Shown: one piece after another, positions 20,320 to 29,583 of the stretch
Layout: the number at the start of each line of letters is the position of its first letter
How positions within the stretch are numbered: position 1 is the stretch's first letter
NCBI GenBank assembly: GCA_963712175.1
Contig: CAVQGZ010000004.1
Coordinates: forward strand, 868,001-932,000
Direction of reading: 5' to 3'
DNA from: CAVQGZ01 sp963712175
GTDB taxonomy: Bacteria > Actinomycetota > Actinomycetes > Jiangellales > Jiangellaceae
Length of the DNA: 64,000 bases
Notes under the pieces: generated by a model
The model's input: only the letters and a program-made list of their open reading frames with translations
Told to the model about the DNA's origin: nothing
Databases searched by the model: none
Position numbers and translations under genes: made by a program

Positions 20320-20634
20320 GTGGCGCTTCCGCAGCTAACCCCTGAGCAGCGTGCTGCAGCACTCGAGAAGGCAGCCGAGGCTCGCAAGGCGCGCGCCGAG
20401 CTGAAGAACCAGCTGAAGAACGGCGGCGTCAGCCTGTCCAAGGTGCTGGCCGACGGCCAGTCCGACGACATCGTCGGCAAGATGAAGGTCTCAGCCGTGC
20501 TCGAGGCGCTTCCCGGGGTCGGCAAGGTCAAGGCCGCCCAGATCATGGAGGAGCTCGGCATCTCCGAGACCCGCCGTGTCCGGGGCCTGGGGTCGAACCA
20601 GGTGTCCGCGCTGGAGTCGCGCTTCAGCGGATGA
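20320..20634 (+). CDS. mihF: Actinobacterial integration host factor
   Basis: Small nucleoid-associated DNA-binding protein unrelated to HU/IHF of proteobacteria. The 104 residues start with a helical region (LTPEQRAAALEKAAEARKAR) and contain the helix-two-turn-helix and GVGKVKAAQIMEELGI helix-hairpin-helix-like segment at about 67-82. GTG 20320 follows GAGGAGA by 8 nt. As in mycobacteria and Streptomyces it precedes gmk, which its stop overlaps. Confidence 0.95.
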   Translation: MALPQLTPEQRAAALEKAAEARKARAELKNQLKNGGVSLSKVLADGQSDDIVGKMKVSAVLEALPGVGKVKAAQIMEELGISETRRVRGLGSNQVSALESRFSG

Positions 20635-21185
20635 GCGACCCCGGGAGGCTCATCGTCCTCTCCGGTCCGTCTGGCGTCGGGAAGACGACGGTCGTCCGTC
20701 GGCTTCGCGAGGACGCCCCCCAGCTGTGGGTGTCCGTGTCGGCGACGACACGGTTCCCGCGGCCGGGGGAGGCCGACGGTGTCAACTACCTGTTCGTCAC
20801 CGACGAGCAGTTCGACCGCCTGGTGGCAGACGGCGACCTTCTCGAGTGGGCGCAGTACGCCGGCAACCGCTACGGCACGCCGCGCCAACCGGTCGACTCG
20901 GTCCGGGACACCGGTACGCCCGTGCTCCTGGAGATCGAGATCGAGGGCGCTCGGCAGGTGCGGAGCGCAGTGGACGATGCGCTGCTCGTCTTTCTGGCCC
21001 CGCCGTCTCAGGAGGTGCTGGAGCAGCGGCTCAGCGGCCGCGGCACGGAGCCGGCTGAGGTCGTCGCTACTCGTCTCGAGCGGGCGCGGGCCGAGCTCGC
21101 GGCAGCCGACGAGTTCGACGAGGTCATCGTGAACGACGACATCGAGCAGGTGGTGGCCAGGCTGGTAGCCTTGGCGACTGGGTAG
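20631..21185 (+). CDS. gmk: Guanylate kinase
   Basis: Phosphorylates GMP to GDP. P-loop GPSGVGKT at residues 12-19; GMP-binding elements SATTRFPRPGE and the YLFV region follow; the lid arginines are present. The 184 residues are normal. ATG 20631 overlaps the mihF stop. It is followed 43 nt later by rpoZ. Confidence 0.96.
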   Translation: MSDPGRLIVLSGPSGVGKTTVVRRLREDAPQLWVSVSATTRFPRPGEADGVNYLFVTDEQFDRLVADGDLLEWAQYAGNRYGTPRQPVDSVRDTGTPVLLEIEIEGARQVRSAVDDALLVFLAPPSQEVLEQRLSGRGTEPAEVVATRLERARAELAAADEFDEVIVNDDIEQVVARLVALATG

Positions 21186-21228
21186 CACCTGCCTCCCCTC
21201 CGTCCATCAGCGAATCGAGAATCGACAC

Positions 21229-21492
21229 GTGTCTGGAACTCATGGTGTTGCCGAGGGCATCACCTCCCCGCCGATCGACAACCTCCTCGGCGTCGTGAAC
21301 TCCAAGTACTCCCTCGTGAGCATCGGTGCCAAGCGGGCCCGGCAGATCAACGCCTACTACTCCGAGCTCGGAGAAGGACTTCTCGAGTACGTCGGCCCCC
21401 TGGTGGCGACGCACCCGCAGGAGAAGGCGCTGTCCATCGCGCTGCGTGAGGTCGAGGGCGGGCTTCTCGACGTCGAGCCCATCGAGGACTGA
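21229..21492 (+). CDS. rpoZ: RNA polymerase omega subunit
   Basis: Small subunit that assists folding and assembly of beta-prime. The 87 residues contain GITSPPIDNLLGVVNSKYSLVS and KRARQINAYY, the actinobacterial consensus, then KALSIALREVEGG. GTG 21229 is the only sensible start. The gene ends directly against coaBC. Confidence 0.95.
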   Translation: MSGTHGVAEGITSPPIDNLLGVVNSKYSLVSIGAKRARQINAYYSELGEGLLEYVGPLVATHPQEKALSIALREVEGGLLDVEPIED

Positions 21493-21494
21493 CC

Positions 21495-22719
21495 CTGGCT
21501 GACGTCGTCGTCGGAGTCGGCGGAGGTATCGCGGCCTACAAGGTTGCCAGCGTCGTCCGCGGGCTGACCGAGCTCGGACACGCCGTGCGCGTCGTGCCCA
21601 CGGACGCCGCGCTGCACTTCGTGGGCGCCGCCACGTGGGAGGCCCTGTCCGGCCAGACCGTTCAGACGAGCGTCTTCGCCGACGTCCCCGCGGTTCCCCA
21701 CGTCACGATCGGGCAGCGAGCCGACCTCGTCCTGGTAGCCCCGGCAACCGCCGACCTTCTCGCCCGCGCGGCCCACGGCCTGGCAGACGACCTGCTCACG
21801 TCCACGCTCCTCACGGCACGCTGCCCGGTTCTGATGGCTCCGGCCATGCACACCGAGATGTGGGAGCACCCGGCAACCCGTAGCAACGTTGCCACGCTGC
21901 GCGAGCGCGGCACGCTCGTCCTCGAGCCCGCGTCCGGACGGCTCACCGGTGCCGACACCGGGCCCGGCAGGCTGCCGGAGCCCGACGACCTCCTCGCCGC
22001 TGCCGACGCAGTCCTGTCCCAGCCTCGGCTGACCCGCGACATGGGCGGTCGGCGCGTCCTCGTCACGGCGGGCAGTACGCGAGAACCCCTCGACCCGGTG
22101 CGCTACCTGACCAACCAGTCGAGCGGGCGGCAGGGCTGGGCCCTGGCGCGGGTGGCGGCCCTGCGCGGCGCCGAGGTCACTCTCGTCGCCGGTGACAGCG
22201 AGCTGGTCGCTCCATCCGGGGTCACGACCGATGCGCGTCTCGACCGCCCGAGAGATGCAGGTGGTCGTCGAGCAGCTGATGCCAGGGATGGACGCCGTCG
22301 TGATGGCGGCCGCCGTCGCCGACCACCGGCCGGTCGCCGAGGCCGACACGAAGATCAAGAAGGATCCTGGGGGCGCCGGCACGAGCCTCGAGCTCGTCCC
22401 CAACCCCGACATCCTGGCCGGTGTCGTCACGTCGGCGCGAGACGACCAGGTGGTCGTGGGGTTCGCCGCCGAGACGGGCGACGACAGCGGCACGGTCGTC
22501 GAGCTGGGGCGGCGCAAGCTCGCCGCGAAGGGCTGCGACCTGCTGGTGGTCAACGAGGTCGGTGGCGGCAAGGCGTTCGGGCGTGCCGACAACGAGGCCG
22601 TCGTCCTCGCGGCCGATGGCACCAGCGTCGAGGTGCCCCTCACCAGCAAGGAGCACCTGGCCGTGGTGGTGTGGGACGAGGTTGTGTCCCGACTGCCCGG
22701 TACTCTTCGCCGAACCTGA
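21495..22719 (+). CDS. coaBC: CoaBC phosphopantothenoylcysteine synthetase/decarboxylase (frame break at 22231)
   Basis: Bifunctional coenzyme A enzyme: CoaC decarboxylase (GGGIAAYKVASVVRGL at the N-terminus, catalytic His in PHVTIG, later APAMHTEMW) fused to CoaB synthetase (LVTAGSTREPLDPVRYLTN; AAVADHRP; KIKKDPG). One extra base at 22230-22231 shifts the frame after SGVTTD; removing it restores TVRVSTAREM and the full protein of about 407 codons. No ATG, GTG or TTG exists between the in-frame stop at 21447 and residue about 30, so CTG 21495 (LADVVVGVGGG) is the likely start unless a base is wrong. The gene is probably intact in the cell. Confidence 0.9.
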
Positions 22720-22735
22720 TCTCAACTCGAGGGGA
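22701..22735 (+). promoter_or_regulatory. Probable metK promoter and ribosome site
   Basis: TACTCT at 22701-22706 is a reasonable -10, inside the end of coaBC; GAGGGGA at 22729-22735 is a strong ribosome site 5 nt before the metK ATG. I see no S-box or other SAM riboswitch in the short leader. Confidence 0.4.
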
Positions 22736-22740
22736 CACCC

Positions 22741-23940
22741 ATGAAGCAGCGTCTGTTCACGTCGGAGTCGGTGACCGAGGGTCACCCCGACAAGATCTGC
22801 GACCAGATCAGCGACGCCATCCTCGACGCACTGCTCGACCAGGACGACTCCAGCCGCGTCGCGGTCGAGACCATGGTGACCACCGGCCTCGTGCACGTCG
22901 CCGGAGAGGTCACCACCAAGGCCTACGCCGACATCCCGCACGCTGGTGCGCAACGTGGTGCTCGGCATCGGCTACGACTCCTCGAGCAAGGGCTTCGACG
23001 GGCGAGTCCTGCGGCGTCTCTGTGTCGATCGGCAGCCAGTCGGCCGACATCGCGCAGGGTGTCGACGACGCCTACGAGGAGCGCCGCGAAGGCAGCCATG
23101 ACCCGCTCGACCGCCAAGGCGCCGGCGACCAGGGCCTCATGTTCGGCTACGCCACCGACGAGACCCCGGAGCTCATGCCGATGCCGATCATGCTCGCGCA
23201 CCGGCTCGCCGACCGCCTCACCGAGGCCCGCAAGAGCGGTGCCATGCCCTACCTGCGGCCCGACGGCAAGACCCAGGTGACGATCGAGTACGACGGGGAC
23301 ACCCCGGTGCGCGTCGACACTGTCGTGGTCTCGACCCAGCACGCCGAGGACATCAACCTCGAGACGATGCTGGCGCCCAGACATCCGCCGGCACGTCGTC
23401 GAGCCCGTGCTCGACACCGTCGACATCGACTCGCAGGGCGTCCGGCTCCTGATCAACCCCACCGGTCGGTTCGTCGATCGGCGGGCCCATGGGCGACGCA
23501 GGGCTCACGGGCCGCAAGATCATCATCGACACCTACGGCGGCATGGCGCGACACGGTGGTGGCGCCTTCTCGGGCAAGGATCCGTCGCAAGGTGGACCGG
23601 TCGGCGGCCTACGCGATGCGGTGGGTGGCCAAGAACGTCGTCGCGGCGGGCCTGGCGCGACGCTGCGAGGTCCAGGTCGCCTACGCGATCGGCAAGGCCC
23701 ACCCCGTCGGCGTGTTCGTGGAGACGTTCGGTACCGAGACAGTGCCGGACCACCGGATCTCCGAAGCCGATCGGAGAGGTGTTCGACCTGCGCCCGGCCG
23801 CCATCATCCGCGACCTCGACCTGCTGCGGCCGATCTATGCGAAGACCGCCGCCTACGGTCACTTCGGTCGCGAGCTCGCGGAGTTCACCTGGGAGCGCCT
23901 CGATCGCGTGGACGCGCTGCGTGCCGCCATCGGAGCCTGA
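22741..23940 (+). CDS. metK: S-adenosylmethionine synthetase (six frame breaks as sequenced)
   Basis: Makes SAM from methionine and ATP. The start RLFTSESVTEGHPDKICDQ and end TWERLDRVDALRAA are canonical, and every segment between is recognisable (ESCGVSVSIGSQSADIAQGV, GAGDQGLMFGYA, GRKIIIDTYGGMARHGGGAF, FDLRPAAIIRDLDLLRPIY), but they lie in three different frames. Six single extra bases at about 22939, 23000, 23379, 23476, 23588 and 23769 explain everything; deleting them gives one intact reading of 397 residues. Because the residues themselves are perfectly conserved and the gene is normally essential, sequencing or assembly error is more likely than decay. Confidence 0.92.
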
Positions 23941-25876
23941 CCAACCCGATCGGGCCACCAACCCGGTGGCCCGCGTGCTGCTCGACGTCGGGCTGCCGCA
24001 CCTCGACCGCCCGTTCGACTACCGGGTGCGCGCCGAGCAGGCCGAGCGGGCGGTGCCGGGAGCACGCGTCCGGGTGCGCTTCGCCGGGCGCCTCACCAGC
24101 GGCTACATCCTCGAGCGTGTCCCCGCCAGCGAGCACCGTGGTGAGCTGAGCGAGCTCGAGCGGGTGGTGTCGCCCGAGCCGGTGCTGACCGGCGAGGTCG
24201 CCGACCTCGCCGGGCGAGTTGCCGAGCACTACGCCGGGACCCGCGCCGACGTCCTACGCCTCGCGATCCCGCCACGCCATGCCCGCACCGAGCAGGCCGG
24301 CGCACGAGCACGGGACCGACGCGAGCACCGAGCGCCGGACCCCGGTGGCTGGCGCCGCTACCGCGGTGGGCCCGGAATGCTGGAGGCGCTGCGACACGGA
24401 GCCAACCCCCGTGCCGTGACCTCGGTGCTGCCCAGCGAGGACTGGCCGGCTCTGCTGGCCCATGCCGCCAGGGCTGGCTTGGCCGGAGGGCGCGCAAGCC
24501 TGATCATCGTTCCCGACACCTCTGACGTCGCGCGCGTGGACACCGCGCTGAGCGCCGCACTCGGACCCGGCCAGCACGTCACCCTGCACGCCGAGCAGGG
24601 GCCGTCGGCGAGGTACCGGCGCTTCCTCGCCGTGCTGCGCGGCGACGTCCGGGTCGTCGTGGGTACCCGCTCTGCCGTCTTCGCCCCCGTGTCGGCACTC
24701 GGCCTGCTCGTCGTCTGGGATGACGGCGATGACCTGCTGGCCGAGCCGCGAGCGCCCTACCCCCACGCGCGGGACGTCGCGCTCATCCGAGCCCACCAGC
24801 AGGGCTGCGGGCTCTTGATCGCCGGCTACGCGAGGACGGCCGAAGCCGCCAGGCTGGTGCGCACGGGCTGGGCTCAGGAGGTGATGCCCGACCGCGCGAC
24901 GGTGCGGGCGAATGCTCCGACGGTCATGGTCGCGGGCACGCACGCGGAGAGCGCAACCCGCAACGCTCGGATGCCGGACGAGGTCTTTCGAACCATCCGT
25001 CGAGGGCTCGAACACGGACCTGTGCTCGTGCACGTCCCCCGCCGCGGGTACCGACCCGCCCTGTCCTGCCAGGCCTGCCGCACGCCGGCTCGCTGCCCTC
25101 GCTGCGGCGGTCCGCTTGCCCAGCGTCAGGCGCGCGGCAACCCCGTGTGCCAGTGGTGCCAGCACGTCGACACCCGGTGGCGCTGCCTCGAGTGTGGCAG
25201 CGACCGGCTGCGCGCCGGCGTGGTCGGCGACCAGCGCACCGCTGAGGAGCTGGGTCGTGCGTTCCCAGGGGTCACCGTGCGCCAGTCGGGACTCGGCCAC
25301 GTGCTGGACGACGTGGCGGACTCCCCGGCCCTCGTCGTCGCCACCCCCGGGGCCGAGCCGCGGGCACCCGCCGGCTACGCAGCGGCCGTGCTCCTGGACA
25401 CCCACCTTGCCTTGTCCCGACCCGACCTTCGGGCGACGGAGGAGGCCCTGCGACGGTGGATGGCGGCCGCGGCGCTCGTACGGCCCGCATCCGACGGCGG
25501 GACGGTTCAGGTGGTCGCTGACCCCGCGCACCGAGCCGTCCAGGCTCTCGTCCGCTGGGACCCGGTCGGCTTCGCAGAGCGGGAGCTGGATGAGCGGGAG
25601 GCCGTCCACCTCCCACCGGCGTGGCGGCTGGCGGAGCTGACCGGTCCGGCCCCGGCTGTGGAGGAGCTGCTCGGACTCTGCGACCTCCCGACGCACGCGG
25701 ACGTGCTGGGCCCCGTGGGCCTGGACGAGGGAGAGGTCGTCCGCACGCTGGTCCGGGTCCCGCTGCACGAGTCCGTCGCCCTGACGACCGCGTTGGGCAG
25801 GGCTGCAGGCGTTCGAAGCGCACGTCGTTCTCCGGGCAGCGTGCGCATCCGGGTCGACCCGGTTGACCTGGGCTAG
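23921..25876 (+). CDS. priA: Actinobacterial PriA-like primosomal protein without helicase motifs
   Basis: Replication-restart family protein. The N-terminal 3' DNA-end binding region (PVARVLLDVGLPHLDRPFDYRV) and the zinc region with paired cysteines (CQACRTPARCPRCGG; CQWCQHVDTRWRCLECG) are clear. The expected P-loop GxTGSGKT is missing: the aligned place reads GANPRAVTSVLPSED, and the DExH box is replaced by VVWDDGDD. This loss is known for actinobacterial PriA, so ATP-driven helicase activity is not expected. GTG 23921 inside the metK end is my choice; GTG 23966 or 23975 are alternatives. Its position between metK and def/fmt is standard. Confidence 0.88.
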   Translation: MPPSEPDQPDRATNPVARVLLDVGLPHLDRPFDYRVRAEQAERAVPGARVRVRFAGRLTSGYILERVPASEHRGELSELERVVSPEPVLTGEVADLAGRVAEHYAGTRADVLRLAIPPRHARTEQAGARARDRREHRAPDPGGWRRYRGGPGMLEALRHGANPRAVTSVLPSEDWPALLAHAARAGLAGGRASLIIVPDTSDVARVDTALSAALGPGQHVTLHAEQGPSARYRRFLAVLRGDVRVVVGTRSAVFAPVSALGLLVVWDDGDDLLAEPRAPYPHARDVALIRAHQQGCGLLIAGYARTAEAARLVRTGWAQEVMPDRATVRANAPTVMVAGTHAESATRNARMPDEVFRTIRRGLEHGPVLVHVPRRGYRPALSCQACRTPARCPRCGGPLAQRQARGNPVCQWCQHVDTRWRCLECGSDRLRAGVVGDQRTAEELGRAFPGVTVRQSGLGHVLDDVADSPALVVATPGAEPRAPAGYAAAVLLDTHLALSRPDLRATEEALRRWMAAAALVRPASDGGTVQVVADPAHRAVQALVRWDPVGFAERELDEREAVHLPPAWRLAELTGPAPAVEELLGLCDLPTHADVLGPVGLDEGEVVRTLVRVPLHESVALTTALGRAAGVRSARRSPGSVRIRVDPVDLG

Positions 25877-25880
25877 CGCC

Positions 25881-25904
25881 TAGAATGTCCTGCGACGAGG
25901 AGGA
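25881..25904 (+). promoter_or_regulatory. Promoter and ribosome site of def
   Basis: TAGAAT at 25881-25886 is a strong -10; GAGGAGGA at 25897-25904 lies 6 nt before the GTG. The priA stop is only 5 nt upstream of the -10. No -35 at correct spacing. Confidence 0.5.
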
Positions 25905-25910
25905 CCCTGC

Positions 25911-26456
25911 GTGACTGCTCAGCCCATTCGCCTCTTCGGCGACCCCGTGCTCCGCGAGAAGGCCGCCGAAGTGACGACGTTCGACGCCGAGCTGCGTCGA
26001 CTCGTGCGAGACCTGACCGACACGATGCTCGATGCACCGGGCGTCGGCCTGGCCGCACCCCAGCTCGGAGTGTCGCTGCGGGTGTTCACCTACGACGTGG
26101 ACGGTGTCGTTGGACATCTGGTGAACCCCGATCTGGAGCTCTCCGCGGAGCAGCAGGACGGTCCCGAGGGCTGCCTGTCCCTGCCCGGCCTGGAGTTCGA
26201 CTGCCTGCGTGCCAGCCGGGTCGTGGCCACGGGGATGTCCATGTACGGCGAGCCGGTCACGATCGAGGGAAGCGACCTGTTGGCCCGGTGCATCCAGCAC
26301 GAGACCGACCACCTCGACGGCGTCCTGTTCATCGATCGGCTCGACCAGTCGGCTCGCAAGGCCGCCATGAAGGCCATCCGGGAGTCCGAGTGGGGCGGTC
26401 AAGCGCCGCCGACCGTGAAGGTCTCGCCGCACCCGACCTTCGGTCGGGCCTTCTGA
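25911..26456 (+). CDS. def: Peptide deformylase
   Basis: Removes the N-formyl group from nascent proteins using a metal ion. The three signatures are GVGLAAPQ (residues 44-51), EGCLS with metal ligand Cys88, and QHETDH with His130, catalytic Glu131 and His134. The 181 residues match the actinobacterial type. It is followed one base later by fmt, pairing the enzymes that add and remove the formyl group. Confidence 0.96.
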   Translation: MTAQPIRLFGDPVLREKAAEVTTFDAELRRLVRDLTDTMLDAPGVGLAAPQLGVSLRVFTYDVDGVVGHLVNPDLELSAEQQDGPEGCLSLPGLEFDCLRASRVVATGMSMYGEPVTIEGSDLLARCIQHETDHLDGVLFIDRLDQSARKAAMKAIRESEWGGQAPPTVKVSPHPTFGRAF

Positions 26457-26457
26457 C

Positions 26458-27408
26458 GTGCGACTGCTGTTCGCCGGTACCCCGCAGGTGGCCGTCCCGT
26501 CGTTGCGGGCGCTGCTCGACTCCGAGCACGAGGTGGTCGCCGTGCTCACCAGACCCGATGCGCCGGCAGGCCGCGGTCGCCGGCTCGAGCCGTCGCCGGT
26601 CGCCGCGCTGGCTCGGCAGGCCGGTGTCGAGACGCTCACACCGCAGCGAGCCAGCGACCCCGCCTTCGTCGAGCGCCTGCGCGAGCTCGGGCCCGACTGC
26701 GCGCCCGTGGTCGCCTACGGCGGCCTCATCCCTCCGGTCGCGCTGGCCGTACCGGCGTACGGGTGGGTCAACCTGCACTTCTCGCTGCTGCCGGCCTGGC
26801 GGGGCGCGGCCCCCGTCCAGCACGCCGTCCTGGCTGGCGATGAGATCACCGGCGCGTGCACGTTCCTGCTGGAGCCTGGCCTGGACACCGGTCCGGTGTT
26901 CGGCGCGGTCACCGAGGCGATCGGGCCGACCGACACCAGTGGGGACCTGTTGGACCGGCTGTCGGAGTCCGGGGCCACTCTCCTGAGCGCGACCATGGAC
27001 GGGATAGCCGCAGGCCGGCTCGTCCCCGAGCCGCAACCCGGGGACGGCGTCAGCCACGCACCGAAGGTCACCGTCTCGGATGCCCGCGTTGACTGGACGG
27101 CGCCCGCGCAGCGAGTCGACCGGCTGGTGCGGGCGTGCACGCCGGTGCCAGGAGCCTGGACGATGTTTCGGGGCGCCCGGATGAAGCTCGGTCCCGTCCG
27201 GCCAGAGCGACCGGCACCAGGGGCGCCGGGACCGGTGTCCGGACCGTTGGCCCCGGGCCAGATCGAGGTCACCAAGAACACCGTCCGAGTCGGGACAGCC
27301 ACGACGTCGGTCACGTTGGGGACGGTCGTCCCGGCCGGGAAGAAGCCCATGGCTGCCGGGGACTGGGTACGCGGGGTCCGTCCCGACCCGGACGAGGCGC
27401 TGGTCTAG
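26458..27408 (+). CDS. fmt: Methionyl-tRNA formyltransferase
   Basis: Formylates initiator Met-tRNA with 10-formyl-tetrahydrofolate. Catalytic residues are Asn105 and His107 in VNLHFSLLPAWRGAAPVQ and Asp143 in GLDTGPVF. The C-terminal OB-like tRNA-binding domain starts near residue 205. GTG 26458 is one base after the def stop; the stop is immediately followed by the rsmB start, so the three genes form one unit. Confidence 0.96.
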   Translation: MRLLFAGTPQVAVPSLRALLDSEHEVVAVLTRPDAPAGRGRRLEPSPVAALARQAGVETLTPQRASDPAFVERLRELGPDCAPVVAYGGLIPPVALAVPAYGWVNLHFSLLPAWRGAAPVQHAVLAGDEITGACTFLLEPGLDTGPVFGAVTEAIGPTDTSGDLLDRLSESGATLLSATMDGIAAGRLVPEPQPGDGVSHAPKVTVSDARVDWTAPAQRVDRLVRACTPVPGAWTMFRGARMKLGPVRPERPAPGAPGPVSGPLAPGQIEVTKNTVRVGTATTSVTLGTVVPAGKKPMAAGDWVRGVRPDPDEALV

Positions 27409-28764
27409 GTGCGAGCCCGCCGCGCAGCGTTGGACACACTCGCGGCGGTTGCCGAGCGGGACGCCTACGCCAACCTCGTCCTGCCCGGGCTGTTGCGGTC
27501 TCGTGGCCTCACCGGCCCCGAGGCCGCCCGGGCCACCGACCTCACCTACGGCACCCTGCGCGGTCAGGGAACCTACGACCAGGTGATATCTGCGTGCAGC
27601 TCCCGAGCGCTGACACGCATCGATCCGGCAGTGCTCGACGCGCTGCGCCTCGGCACCCACCAGCTGCTCTTCGGCCGCGTCCCTGCGCACGCGGCCGTCG
27701 CCACGACGGTCGACCTGGTACGGCAGCGATCCGGGGCGGGATCCGCTCGCTTCGCGAACGCCGTGCTCCGAGCCATCTCGCAGCGAAGCCTCGACGAGTG
27801 GGTGGAGGCCCTGCTCGGCGAGGACGCACCGGAGCGGGACCGACTGGCGATGCGCCACCTGCACCCGCGCTGGATCGTGGACGCGCTGGCCGACGCCCTG
27901 GGTGAGCAGGCCGAGCGCTTGCCCGCCGTGCTCGAGGCGAACAACCTCGCCCCGCGCGTCACCCTGGCCGCCCTGCCGGGGCTGAGCACGGTCGACGAGC
28001 TCGTCGCCGCGGGCGCGCGTGCTGGGCGCTGGAGCCCGACGGCTGCCGTGGCACCACCCGGTGACCCACGAGCCGTGGCTGCCGTCGCTCAGGGACGCGC
28101 CCGGGTCCAGGACGAGGGCAGTCAGGTCGTGACCGCGGCCCTGGTCGCTGCTCCCGCCGCGGAGGGAGGCGACCGTGCCTGGCTCGACGTCTGTGCCGGC
28201 CCGGGTGGCAAGGCCAGCCTCCTCGGCGCGCTGGGCGCAGGATCCGGGACACCGTTGCTCGCTGCCGACATCCATCAGCATCGCGCACGCCTGGTGTCGT
28301 CAGCGATCGCTGCAGCCGGGCTGGGCGAGGCCGTGACGGTCGTGCGGGCCGACGGCACCCACCCTCCGTGGCGGCCGCAGCGGTTCTCGCGAGTGCTGCT
28401 GGACGCACCCTGCACCGGGCTGGGGGCTCTTCGCCGTCGACCCGAAGCGCGCTGGCGTCGGTCACCGGCGGACCTCGAGCGACTGGCGCCCCTGCAGCGG
28501 GCGCTTCTGCATCGCGCGCTCGACAGCACCGCACCGGACGGCGTCGTCGCGTACGTGACCTGCTCGCCGCACCGAGCCGAGACCGCTGACGTCGTCGAGG
28601 CTGTCCTCGCCGAGCGCGGGGACGTCGTGCTCGGCGACGCGGCTGCCGTGCTCCACCACATCCCCGCCGTGGGACGCGGCCCCTACGCGCAGCTGTGGCC
28701 CGACCTGCACGGCACCGACGCCATGTTCCTCGCGTTGCTGGTCCGCCGCCGTAGGGTTGGCTGA
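27409..28764 (+). CDS. rsmB: 16S rRNA m5C967 methyltransferase RsmB
   Basis: SAM-dependent cytosine-5 methyltransferase of the RsmB/NOL1 family. The N-terminal NusB-like RNA-binding domain (about residues 1-140) is followed by the Rossmann domain: SAM motif LDVCAGPGGKA near 263, DAPCTGLGALRRRPE with one conserved Cys, and VTCSPH with the catalytic Cys. GTG 27409 follows the fmt stop directly, and rpe begins directly after its stop. Confidence 0.94.
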   Translation: MRARRAALDTLAAVAERDAYANLVLPGLLRSRGLTGPEAARATDLTYGTLRGQGTYDQVISACSSRALTRIDPAVLDALRLGTHQLLFGRVPAHAAVATTVDLVRQRSGAGSARFANAVLRAISQRSLDEWVEALLGEDAPERDRLAMRHLHPRWIVDALADALGEQAERLPAVLEANNLAPRVTLAALPGLSTVDELVAAGARAGRWSPTAAVAPPGDPRAVAAVAQGRARVQDEGSQVVTAALVAAPAAEGGDRAWLDVCAGPGGKASLLGALGAGSGTPLLAADIHQHRARLVSSAIAAAGLGEAVTVVRADGTHPPWRPQRFSRVLLDAPCTGLGALRRRPEARWRRSPADLERLAPLQRALLHRALDSTAPDGVVAYVTCSPHRAETADVVEAVLAERGDVVLGDAAAVLHHIPAVGRGPYAQLWPDLHGTDAMFLALLVRRRRVG

Positions 28765-29428
28765 ATGGGAGTGCAGATCAGCCCCAGCATCCTGTCGGCG
28801 GACTTCGCGAACCTGCAGAGCGAGGTCGCCAGGATCGCCAACGCCGACTGGGTCCACGTCGACGTGATGGACAACCACTTCGTCCCCAACCTCACGCTGG
28901 GGCTGCCGGTCGTCGAGGCGGTGCTGCGGCACGGCAGCCTGCCGGTCGACGTGCCACCTGATGATCGACGACCCCGACCGCTGGGCTCCGGCCTATGCCG
29001 ACGCCGGTTGCCAGAGCGTGACGTTCCATGCAGAGGCGGCGGCCGCACCCGTTCGACTCGCGCGAGAGCTGCGCTCCCGCGGCGCGCGCGCGGGGTTGGC
29101 ACTCAAGCCGGCCAGCCCGGTCGAGCCGTTCGCAGACATCCTTGCCGAGGTGGACATGCTGCTGGTCATGACCGTCGAACCGGGGTTCGGGGGCCAGTCG
29201 TTCCTGGACGTCTGCCTGCCGAAGATCCGTCGCGCCCGCGAGCTCGTCGACGCCGCGGAGGCCGACATCTGGCTCCAGGTCGACGGGGGAGTGTCGGCGC
29301 AGACGATCGAGCGCTGCGCCGAGGCCGGTGCCGACGTGTTCGTCGCCGGGTCGGCCGTCTACTCCGCCGAGGATGCCGCCGCGGAGGTCGACCGCCTGCG
29401 CTCGCTGGCCACCGCCGCTGTGGGATGA
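28765..29428 (+). CDS. rpe: Ribulose-phosphate 3-epimerase (frame break at 28954)
   Basis: Interconverts ribulose 5-phosphate and xylulose 5-phosphate. The start QISPSILSADFANL and WVHVDVMDNHFVPNL are canonical, as are LALKPASPVEPF, LVMTVEPGFGGQSF and VDGGVS after the break. One extra C at about 28954 shifts the frame in the middle of the catalytic HLMI motif; without it LPVDVHLMIDDPDRWAPAY is restored and the protein is about 220 residues. Probably a sequencing error. It supplies the pentose pathway that feeds ribD downstream. Confidence 0.92.
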
Positions 29429-29441
29429 TGGACCCAGCACA

Positions 29442-29570
29442 CGCGTGCTCCGGGGATCGGTGAAAACCCGAACCGGCGGTGACAGCCCGCGACCCGTCGC
29501 CAGCCAGGCGGTGGTTGACCAGGTGAAACTCCTGGGCCGACGGTGACAGTCCGGATGGGAGGACCACGCG
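29442..29570 (+). promoter_or_regulatory. FMN riboswitch (RFN element)
   Basis: All conserved RFN blocks are present in order: GCTCCGGGG..TCGGTG, CCGAACCGGCGGTGACAG, CCCGCGACCC, GGTTGACCAGGTGAAACTCCTGG, CCGACGGTGACAGTCCGGATGGGAGG. Helix P1 is CGCGTG (29442-29447) with CACGCG (29565-29570). It sits upstream of the rib operon and binds FMN to lower expression. See the separate sequestering helix before ribD. Confidence 0.97.
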
Positions 29571-29583
29571 GCAGCTGAGGCTG

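Noticed and set aside
22700..22740. SAM riboswitch before metK
   Set aside because: The leader is about 28 nt and lacks any S-box, SAM-II or SAM-IV core.
22741..23940. Programmed frameshifting in metK
   Set aside because: Six separate sites without slippery heptamers or shared downstream structure; no known precedent in this family, and a neighbouring break in coaBC fits local error better.
25863..25886. TTGACC as -35 of def
   Set aside because: Only 12 bp separate it from TAGAAT, too short for a functional -35/-10 pair.
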